From the NCBI GenBank assembly GCA_944548615.1, contig OX155965.1, positions 23,612,256 through 23,676,255 on the forward strand: a stretch of 64,000 nucleotides of DNA. Direction: 5' to 3'. Below, piece after piece: positions 45,246 through 57,200 of the stretch (the stretch's first letter is position 1; every line of letters starts with the position of its first letter). Below the pieces are notes generated by a model. It was not told where the DNA came from, did no database searches, and was given only the letters and a program-made list of their open reading frames with translations. This DNA is from Micropterix aruncella. Its lineage: Eukaryota; Arthropoda; Insecta; Lepidoptera; Micropterigidae. Both the position numbers and the translations under genes were made by a program.

Positions 45246-48200
45246 ATGGAGTGCTCCGAAAAATTGGATTATTTAAAAGATGCCGGTGTTTTCGCGCTTC
45301 TCACAAAATTGTGCGAGAGTACGCTCTCGGCGCGCAACGGCCACGAATTCGGCTCCATGGATCACGGTCTCGTCAAGAGGATGCGATCGAAGTCCTACGA
45401 AATAATCCTGAAGAAATCGAAAGATCACTCCTTTTCTACCGCTAAAGCGGAGTCAATCATGGACATGATCTCTTACGTTTACGTCGCTGGCGGCAAACAG
45501 AAAAACGTGCAGGATTTCCGCAATGTCGACCGTTTGAAGAAGTTGGTGGACTGGTGCATCGGCGTGAAGAAACGGGAAGGGGAGGAGTCGCCGTTTATGA
45601 ACATCTTACAGTTGCTGGTGTGTTTGAAAGATTCTTCGCCGGAGGATAATGAGAACATATCGTTTATGGTGAGTTGTATCTTCCATTTTCAAGGTGGCTG
45701 TTTATCCTTAAATAACCATGGATTGGATTGATGTATGTGGAAGATAGATGTATAAGTACTAGACTGCACGATCAGCCTGAGAGTGCGCTAGCCGAAAAGA
45801 GACGGCAGCGTACCTATAGTACTCCCTCTATCCCTATTTAGTTGCACATGCATGGGACACTTAAATATATCACTATGGCAATGCTTACATATCACTATGG
45901 CAGCGATTCGACACCATACGTCTGCTAACTAGACAAGGATAGAGGGAGTCTCATATGCAGCTATCTCTTTCTATTCTGCAAACTCATTGTCACAGTCCAC
46001 CTTCGCACTCCCATGCTCTATTCTATATCTCTTATGATGTGGACTGGTAGCGAATGGCTTCATGCAGCTTGGGCCATAAGATCCACCGTGTTTCCTGGTC
46101 GTTCCAACTCCAATTCAGTAGCCTCCTCGAGTGAGGGACTACCCCGGGAAGGACTCTCTTCCTAGGCCTCATGGTTGGCGGATCGGCTTCCCCTGGGGGA
46201 CTGCCCTCCGGCGCTACTGGACGGTTTACGCTCCGTGCGGCGTCAGCCAGTCCGGTTGTGCACCCTACTGATGAAGTATGGAGGCTATGGAAATATACTG
46301 TCTCCTAAGCAGAGAGGGTGGATGTTTTAATATCCTCGAATGTGGAAGCATTTTAGAAATCACAAAGTGGCCGTTTGTTTTGTTTACGATTTATTCCAAT
46401 GAATCATTAAAAAGGTATAATATGTAGCAGGGTTATGCTCTTAGGTATGCCGTGCTTTTATGCCTTTATGCTTTATGCCTTTATGCTTTATGCCATTATG
46501 CTTTATGCTGTTATGCTATTTATCATTATTAATTTATCACACATTTCTATTGATTTTAGAATCCGTTCAGCTTTGGAAAATTAGATGAAATGCTGCCAAA
46601 ACCGCTAAAAGTGAATGCCGGTGATCCGGAACCATATCAATACTTTCCGTCACACCTCTTTGAATTGCCGTTTGCTACGAAATGCGAATCAAAACGGTTA
46701 ACGACAAATAAAAACGCTGATCGTTACGCCTCGTACGACGCTTCTGTATTTTATTTGAACACCAATAAATCAAAATCCAAAAACAAAAGCGATGCGCCCG
46801 CGACGGTCTACTCAAATGTCGGTTTGCCGTCGTTTCCCAGGCTTACGGAACCGAGAGATCTTGCATTCGGGGGCGGCGATGATTTATATGTAAGTACGAA
46901 ATTTTACTTTGCCTGGCTGCATTTTGTTATTTTCCATGTATCTTTCACCCAACTATTATTTATTTATTTCACAAAATATATAACAATTCTTTAAACACCC
47001 ACATCACTCCTATCTAGGCAGTGCCTGTTCCAAGGAGGACACCAATTTTATTGCAATTTAATATGAAATTTTAGGATGTTTTCTGTTGGTTTCCAGAAAA
47101 ATAATAAAAAATAATAGGTAAAAATAAAAATGCAGAAATAGATAAAACGTAAAATAAAAACAAATAAAATAATCATTAAAAAAATCAATTCATTGTCCAT
47201 GGAATTTTATTTTAACGTACGGTTTGTTAGCCACGTCATAGAAGAAAACATGATCCGCTACACGGTTTTTTCGCCTTATGACATAATAATTGTCAGCCGT
47301 CAAAACGTCCAGTGCAATGGACAAGCTTTCATGCCTTGCCATACAACGCATACAAATTTCACCGTAAATAAACATCTCACTGAGGGGAAATACGGGGAGC
47401 TAATGGGCCCTTGCTGAGTTGGCCACGAAGTCCCATTCTGTTCAGGGTTGGTCAGATTCACGGGTCAACACCCATCCGGCGGCCTCCACGCATGAAGAGC
47501 GAGCCTGGGCAGGACTCTGGCCTTAGGGCTAGTTTCCCGTAGGAGTCAACCTTCTGGCGCTCCTAGACGGTCTGCGCACCGTGTGACGTAAGCCAATCGA
47601 TTGTGCATTCTGTCTAACAGTCGGGGGAGCCTGGAAGCAGTACTGTTTCCTATAGAGCCGGGGTGGTTGCGGACTTTACGGTGACTGCTCTTGAAACGAC
47701 CATCGGCTACCCGATCCTGGGTGAAAATCCGGGCAAAGGATGCCGTGGTCCGCAATAGATTCGGTTACACCGTTTCACCGCTTTGTAACGGAGAGGACCG
47801 CGCAAGCGACCTCGAACTCGTAACCAATCGAGAGACCGGAGTAATCTGATCGCAATTGGAAGTTAGGGCTTGAGTGTATGCCCGCTGGGTAACATACCTG
47901 GTTATTTCGCGGATAAGGCCTGGCCTCTTACAGGCATGTGGCCGAGCTTGACTTCCTGAGGTGATGGGTTCGCCCATTGTAGTTGACAACTCTATTTGAG
48001 GGGAAATACGGTGCATACGGCGGCGGCGCCGTGCCGTGTTTCCGCAGTGTCCGTGGACAAGCTCCCATCCTGATCCATACCCTACTGACGACTTGGCGAA
48101 TTAACCGAAAAACACGTTTGTGGACAAGAGGGCTAAAAGTACCCAAAAATAAATCCTAATATAAGATATTACGTAATAAAAATATAAATATGAATTCACT

Positions 48201-51200
48201 CTTCTGGGTGAGGGTGTGTACATTAGGGATGTACGAGTAAATGTGTTGTTGTTTTTAAAATGTTATGTGGATACATTCAGTTTCCGTTTTTCCTTTACTA
48301 ATTAACCACTGAATGAAGCATTTTGTAATAACCACCTGTCTCCTGAAATATGGGTGTTTTCCTAAAATATTCAATAATCTCGGAGCAAGGTAATAATAAT
48401 GGTGTTGTCCAAACGATGCAGATCTCCTGGATGTCTTTTTACGGCGGGCCGTTAACCTTACCGTAAAAGTATGGCAGTTCGCTAGGGCAGATTCATTATT
48501 TATCGACAATGGAAAAATACTAAAATCTTTGTGCAACAAATTGTTTGAAACACATAATTTTTCCGACACGTTTAATTAATAACCCTGCGATTACGCTCTG
48601 ACGCCAAGCGCTAGGACCATTTTAAAAATTTAATTAGTTACCTAATTTAACTTCTGAATGGTCGCCATACTTGTAACAAATGAATTGAAATTCTCTGTCT
48701 ATAATTCTCTATTCCTTGAATGTTCTGATTCCATGTACGATAGTGAATGTTACCAGTAGTGTAAGTCTTGATTCCGAACTATATCGTCCGTAATACAATT
48801 GTAATGAAGGGAGTCCACATGCAGTCTGCATTCGCAGTTGTCGAGTTGTCGACAGGCGCGCATGCCTTTATTCTGCGGAGGAATTATGACGACTGGGGCG
48901 CCGAGCTGAAGCTGGAGTGTTTTGGGATATTTAATTTCCCTAAAACAGGTAATTCGACAATAAGGGCTATTTTCCGAGAGAGGGAGTAAAGAGTTATATC
49001 TGGAGGCAGGGCTGTGTATACGAGATTTTGTGGGAATGGCTTAGAGGCATAATCGAACCCCAGAATACAATCTGAAGCTTTCTCGATAATTGAAAATATA
49101 TGGAATATGGGTAGTGGAATGTTTTTTGCCTTTAGAATCATCCCGCACAAACTGTATTAGGGGTTTTGAAGGCACTGTCAGACCCTTGTTGGTATGAGCC
49201 ACTGAAAGGTTATTTACCTTGCAAATAACAGCAAAGACTTAGTCATGGCTGTAAGTGTACTGTCCTTGATGTAAGGTTGCCTTGCAGCCAGCTAGAAAAT
49301 GTACAGCTACAAAGAGGACATGAACTGTCCCCTGAATAGCTTTAACGAGCAAGGTTATTGGGGTCTGGCAGTGTATGCTGAAAGGCATTTGAAATGCATA
49401 TATGCTGAAAGGCATATATTTTAAAAATAATAGCAAATTTCATAAAAAATAGTAACTTCACATTTTGAATACTTAATTAATTTCTTTTACTTCTCGACAG
49501 CCTTCGCTTACAGTATGCAATATTGCGCCTTCTAAAGTATCGAAAGAAAGACGGTATTCCAAGAACTATTCCGTGGAATCGCCGCTTTCTTCAACTTCAA
49601 ATATGGAGCATCAGTGTCACACGCATGCTATATGGGAAATTGTAAGCACACCTCATTATCTTCCTGTCGATATATGGGAAACGGTTTGTGAGTAAATACA
49701 TCTTTATTAAAATCAACGGAATTTATGCAATTTAGCTAACTCTGCAAAACTAATAACCTACCGCCAAATGAGGGTTTCTAAAAATATGACGGTTTTTAAA
49801 AATACTAAACCTACCGCCATGTACAGAGGGAGTTTTCAATTAGTGACATCCTTAAAGAGGGTGAATCAGTACTACCAAATACGCAACTTTTAGGTAAATT
49901 TTTTGAAAAAACAAATTTAAAAAAATGTTTTTTTTTTTTGTAAATTTGTAAAACTTGACTGATAAATACAAGTTTGATAAGTGTTGAGGGCGTTGCTCCA
50001 TCTAGTAATAGGTAAAATATCGCAAATAAACTTTATACGCTATATTTTACCTACCGCTAGATGGTGCAACGATTTACTCTTTTAATACTATTTAAAAAAA
50101 AATCTTGTTGTGTTTTTCCCAAATTGCTTATTTGCTCGTGTTGATTCACCCACTTCAAGGGTGTCACTAATTAAAAACTCACCCTGTAGGTGTATATGAA
50201 TAGTTGAAGAAAAAAAACTAACAACCTACCGCCGTGTAGGTGTTTGAGGCTTCTTTGAATGCCTATATCTCACTTATTTATAGAGACAGGGCAAAGATTT
50301 TAAAACATTTAGAGTCAGTGTGAGGACTATAGTGATGTGACTATAGTAATCTTCAATGTAGAAGACTTTGCTAAAACGCATAAATACCAAATCAAAATTT
50401 GTCACTTTGCCAAGAACTGCAAACAATGATTTGTATTATTATTTTTTTTAGCAAAAATGCCACCCGTATTTGAACGTAATCTCATTGCTGCATCACCTAA
50501 TCAAATGTCTCTTTGGAAAGAAATATATCAAGATAGTCTTCATCAGCTGGAAATTGTTACAGAAGTTAAATTAATCAATCATCTCATGTATCTACTGTGT
50601 AAGAAGATTTCATAATATCATGGATTAGATTGCTCAACTCCATAGTGCGATTTGGCAACCCTTCTGAAACGGTGAAATACAGGTGGCGCTGATAGCATTG
50701 ATGGCCAATCTAATAGTAATGTATTCGGCCATCTATAATAACATTGATAATGAATGTTTTTTTTTTTATAAAGGACTGATTGAATATAAAAACCCGATAA
50801 TTTAACCAATGACAGAAATAATAGCATTTAATTATTAATGCCATCTATCGCATTTTTTATACAGGCTGATGGAATAGAATGTCATTTATTAGTCTATCTG
50901 AACATTAGTTAGTTTAGTTAGTAGTTTAGTTTGTCTGGGCTTTTTTCTCGCACTTGGCCTCTTGATTGGGTCGTTGTGCGTGGCTCATGTTTCTATTTAT
51001 GTTACTCCAGCCAACCCAGGCTGTCCCAGAAGGTTATCAGCCTGTTTGGGTTGCTACAGGCCTCCGGGACAGATTCTGGAGATTGTAGTATTTTTGCCCG
51101 TTGCTCTGCCACGCTCCTGCATTCCATGAGCACATGCTGTGGTGTTTCTTCTTCCTCCATGCATCCTCTGCATAGAGGGCTGTCTGTCACACCTATGGTA

Positions 51201-54200
51201 AACAGGTGGTTTAGGGGACAGTGGCCTGTCATAGTACCTATGACTTTACGGATTTTGTCCCTTTTTAATCTGGTGAGGTTGCGGGCAAGCATATCTGAAC
51301 ATTAATGTGCATAACTATTACGTATTGAAACCTGTATACTAAATTAAAAATTGACATCTTTATGTAAATTATAAGAGCTATGATTTAAAAAATCCTTTGT
51401 TATAATATTATTACTTTATACCTTATAGGCATGTTTAGAGCGCCATCTACAGTGCGCCACTATACTGTTAAACCACGGTAGTCGCCATTACTATATGTAT
51501 AAATATGGATGTTGGTATATCTGAGCTTAATTTTTGACACCAATTGACTGATCACCATGAAATTTGACACATATATGTATTTTTTCATGGAATGTTGGAA
51601 CAATAACTTCTATACTGCTCAACAGATCGTCATGAACAGATCGTTGAACATAAATAATAAAGAATAATCAATTTTTTAAACTATGAGTGCCATCTACACT
51701 TTGCATTTTGTATTAACCTCCTGGTTGCCGAATTGTAGTAAGATGTTGATCAATCTAATATGTTATATAATCAATTATAATATCTAAGTTGATTTGATTT
51801 ATTAAATCAAAAATAATGATTTTTTTTCCACAGTGGGCATTGAAACATCCTCTTTCATTCTCGACAGAGAAATTGATGTTTTTAGGGTAAATCCCGGTTT
51901 GTGCTTAGAAGGATTATCGAAGGAGAGCCTCCACGGCTATTTATCGGATTTTTTAACAACGGGAACATGCTGTCACCGCTTGAACAAACTCGTTTCCACG
52001 AATCGAAGCGAAGGTATGCTAGTTACGAAAGGATTCATTTTCGAGGTAAGGGTCATTCAGAATATCACGATGGATAAGTTTGTATTTTTATCATCTGTGA
52101 TCTGGCCGAATTTACGGGCCATGACTTTTCAAATGTACCTATTTAAGCTTTCGGAATCCAGCCTTGCAAAAATAGCACCGCACTATTTTTGGCCAAATTT
52201 TATATAAATTAACAATATAGTTCTTTCAACTCTCATTAAAAGAACTACGAGGGCAATCCGATAAGTACTTAGCCTCGCCGCCCGATGGCTCCACTATTGC
52301 AAGAGAAATTTGCATCGTGTACATTGTACAATTTAGCCGAATCGGACACGTAGTTTTGTTTTGACCGTCGAATTCGGCTACGAACTGCTGCCCCATCCAC
52401 CGTATTCTTGAGATTTGGCCCCGTGCGACTTCTTTTTGTTTCAAAATTTAAAAAGTCACTCGCCGGGCAGAAATTTGAGTCGAGTGAGGAGGTCATTGCC
52501 GCCACGGAGGCCTACTTTGCAGACCTCAAGAAAACGTATTTTTAAGACGATTTTTCCAAAATTTTCGTTTTTCTTTTGTAGGCTGTACTACTTGGACCGC
52601 CCATGTATATTTTTAATTTATATAAAAATTCGGTCAAGAAAGTGCGGTGCTATTTTTACAAGGCTGGATTGCGAAAGCTTAAATAGGTACAATATTAAAT
52701 AGGTATAATGACTAATAAGATTAATTATAATATTATATATGTATTTATATATTTATATAATTTATATAAAATTTTATTATATATTTATATATTATATAAT
52801 TATATATTATATATTATATTAAATATTTATATATTTATATAATTTATTTATATATTTATATAATTTATAGAGGCCAGTCAAAACGGCTAGTTGCGGATCT
52901 GAATACTACTGCAAATGGCCGATCGGCCTTTTTGGCACCCCAGCAATTAAATGACTTACAAATGCAGAGCAGATCCTTATTGTCTGGTTATTTTATTTGA
53001 TCTTGTATTTGTACTTTTACTTTCTAAATATATGACGTAGCTTTGATTTGATTATTTTATATCTTACTGACTTGGATATTACGATGAATAACTTTTAATA
53101 CATATCTATTCGAGTTATTGACTGTTTTTATTATTAGGCTTCTATTTTGATTATTTATGTTTATATTTTGGCAATCTAATAGTTAAATTCTTGACTACCT
53201 ATGTATGTTAGGGCAAAGTTAGACGGTTCAATGAAATTGAAGCAATACGATTGAAAGGGCAATATTGAAGAATTTGGTCTTGCTGGAAATGTTCAATGCG
53301 ATTGTTCAATGGCATTGAATGATTGAAAAACAGAATTGAACATTGCTCATTGAACATTGAAAAACAGAATTGAACCGTGTAATATGGCCTTTAGTAAAGA
53401 GTAGTAACAACACAATGATTTTGACACGTCCAAGAGCGTTTGTCAGCCTACAATTCGACTTGACAAAACTGTAATGTCTGTAATTAATAAAAAATTCTTT
53501 TTCCGATTTGCAGGCAATGTCGGACAAGTTAAAAGAGTATCTGCTGGCTTTCGCTGTGAAGATTTCCGAAATGTTTTCAGCGTTGCTCGTTTCGCAGTCA
53601 GTGTTGCCAGCATTACTGCAGATTTTAAATGAATTGAGGCCGATGAGAAGGGAGATCGAAACCATCGCTAGGGTTCATAAAGTTTACTATAAAGGTATTT
53701 TTCTGGTTTTAATTCTTGTTTAAAGTCCTTCAAGTATAGTGGAACCTCTATCTATCATCATTGATTATATATGGTATTAGATTACTCTACTTCATAGTAC
53801 GATTTGGCAACTTTTTCACACCGGCGAAATGTAGGTGGCGCTGATAGTATTTTAATTTTAATTTATTTATTTAAGAAATAGTTACTATAAAACATTGATT
53901 TTGCTTACTAAAATAGCGAACCAAATGCTTATTTGCTTATTTGATTCCGTCCCAACTGGGACTAGCCCATTCTAGGGTGGACAGGACTCTAATATTACAA
54001 TAAATTGTGTAAAAGTTTTAGTAAAATGCTAATAACACTAAATTACCCTAAAAGGTGGTCTTCAAAAAATAAAAAAAATAAAAAATATATTAAAGATAAT
54101 ATAATAAATAAAATGCAATTCCATTGTATAATCGGCAATAAATGGAATATAACATTCGTTTAAATAGAGAATGACAAACAGAAAAGTCTTAAAACTAAAA

Positions 54201-57200
54201 TAAAATAAATTGACGGCAAAACTGATAGTAATTTATTTGACCATCTATAATAACATTGATAATTAATGTTTTTTTTTATAAATAACTAATTGACTATAAA
54301 AACCCAATAATTTAACCAATAATACAATAATAACATTCAATTAGTGCCATCTATCACATTTTTATTTAAGCTGATTACATCACATAAATAATACGACGAG
54401 ATAAAATGCCATCTATTAGTCTATCTGAACTGTAAAGTGCGTAATTATTACGTATCAAAATCTGTATTCCAAATAAAAAATGGTATCTTTATGTAAATAA
54501 TAATAAGAGATGTGATTTAAAAAATCATTTGTTATTATATTATTATTTTATACCATATAAGAGTGTTTATGGCACCATCATAGTAAATTAGATAAACGCA
54601 TTAAAATGTTAGGTAACATCGAGAGTTTTAAAACTGCAATTAATAAATGGCTACTAGAGTTGGGACGCTCTGGAACGGAGAGTGAACTATCAATTGTGGT
54701 TTAATTTGTTTAATATATTTTATCGATGAATTAGTTTATCTACATATTATTTTATTATTAATCCTTTATTATTATTATATTTTATTATATTGTGTATACC
54801 TATATAAGTACTTAAACTCTACTTAATATCTAATCTCTAGTAATAAACTTTAAATGTCAGCTTGCAACCTCAAATACGTATGTCTTAAATCGCACATCTA
54901 GGCACAGGCGTAAGCCTAGTTAGATGTGTGACGTGCCTCGGGTTGCATGGGATGGGATGATTTAACTTGTCGCTTTATTTAACTAGAAAGTAATTCCTTT
55001 TCTATGTAAGCTTTGATAAGATAAGTAAAATTAATGAAATAAATAAATAAATAAAATAAAATCCAAATTGCACCGCGATACTGTTATACCATGAACTCCG
55101 CCATATTGTACCGCCGTAATCATTCTAAAAAAAACTAAAAACCTTTAGGCTTCTAAAAATTTTCCCTTAACCGGTCGGGCGCTAACAATGCCTATTGGCA
55201 TTTTGCGTCGTCTGACAGATCCGCGTGTTGCCCTTTCGGAGAGCCCCCATATATGTGATATAATATATTATACGTGACTAACAAGATTAATTATTAGGTA
55301 ACAAGAGGAAATTCATGATAAAACGATATTGTTAGTATTTATTTACAAAATCGTCCAAAAAGTTGCAGCGCAGTTTTTTGCGCGCGAAGGCTGGCTTCCG
55401 ACTGGTTAACCCTTATGTTGCCACCCAAAAAAACTCACAGCATCTGCCACCCAGGTACCAGGTTACCCCGCCTCGAAATTCTCGGTAAAAGTCCATTGTA
55501 ACTAAAAATAATTATATGCATTCGATCAATATTTAATTATTCATATTCTGTGAAGGTATTCTTACCTGAATATAACTATTAAATTATGTACAGTGACCTT
55601 GGGAGTCCTAAATCAAGCATAAAACATGCACTGTACATTTCTCATTTCTAGGAAGGCCAGGTATGCTTATATATTTGAAGCGGTAAAGCCATATAGCTCA
55701 GTTTTCATCGTTCGCTCGAAGAAGCAAGACGTGCAGTCACTACTGAGAGAGTTTGGAACGTACAGATGGCCGCTACCTTTTTTTCACAATATTTTGGATA
55801 TCGCCGGTGTTGCAGCGTACATTACTTGCTATGAAAATAATGATATACTTGCAAAAAAAAAACTAACAGATGCAGACTTTTTCTACGCCAGCTCTCAGAA
55901 TAACTGGCCATGCCAATGACAGAAGAGCGATTTTCTAACCAGCAAGTCATGCAAAATTATGCAACGATGATTTCATACTATGAAAGGCCAGTAACAGAAG
56001 TGGTAACTGATAACAACGGTCAACGAGACGCTAGTGTTAGTAAAGTTGTAGTTGGATCATGCTATGTTTGCAATGAGCCAACTATTTGAAAGAAAAGAAA
56101 GACAAAGAAGTCTTGCATTGACTGTAATAAGCCCGTTTGTGATCAGCACACAGCAAAAATCACAAATTTTTTGAATTGTAATTGATTTCTAATATATCTG
56201 TGTAAAAGATTGAAATTTAATGATTTTTTTGTAGTTTTTCATACAGTAGTTGTATATTACTATGCAAAAAACGAATACTCCATGATTTTTGTCCAACAAT
56301 CCCATTGCAAAATGTGATTGTTATTATTATTATATATAGTAGGTACATTCAATATATAAACAATTTCAAATAAATATATTGCGTTATTATTTATATATTA
56401 ATCCATATTTACTTATTATATTTTTACAACAAACTTTTTTTTTTATGATATACTTTATGAAAATCATTCCTTTTCTATTGGGGTACCGGGGTAGGTAAAC
56501 CTGCGTGGCTCATATGTGTTTTTTTTTAAAAAGCATTTTTTTTATTATATTTTTTTTTTAAATATGTAGAATACAAATTTTGATAGAGAATCGGTCAAAT
56601 CATGGGGATTCAAAAAGGTTTTGGCCAATCTTTTTTCAAAAAAAATATTCAACAAAACGTACACGGATGGGTACCTGGGTGGCAACACAAGGGTTAATAA
56701 CATATTCTTGTAGTGGTCCTTAACCCTTCAAGCCCCGCGACTTCGATATCGAAGTCAACTGAACGCTCCCAGGAAGAGTGAATTGATTGGGTTTTTCGTG
56801 TCATTCCATATTCAGTTGTATTTTATTTAAATGCACGATGATATTTGTATCATCGTGCATTTAAATAAAATACAACTGCATACGGAATGACTCGAAAAAC
56901 CCAATCAAATCACTTTTCCTGGACACGTTCAGTTGACTTCGATATCGAAGTCGCGGGGCTTAAAGAGTTAAATATTTCAATAGATCTTGATCGCAATGCC
57001 ATTCCCAGCTGATTCCATATAGCCGCAGAATAATAAGAGAAACTGTATTGAAAATTGGGATTTTGCATTTGCGAACGCTGGCAAGTTGTTCATGCTCCCG
57101 TGTAGAAAGGTCCAAAAACTTGTGGGAAAACGATCGATCGAGGTTTCATGTAATTGTTTTACTAGAAATTATATTTCATTAAAAAAATTGTTTCAGAAGA

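Noticed and set aside
48768..48989. Possible extra GCP6 exon
   Set aside because: The frame has no suitable splice sites in phase with exons 2 and 3, which join perfectly without it.
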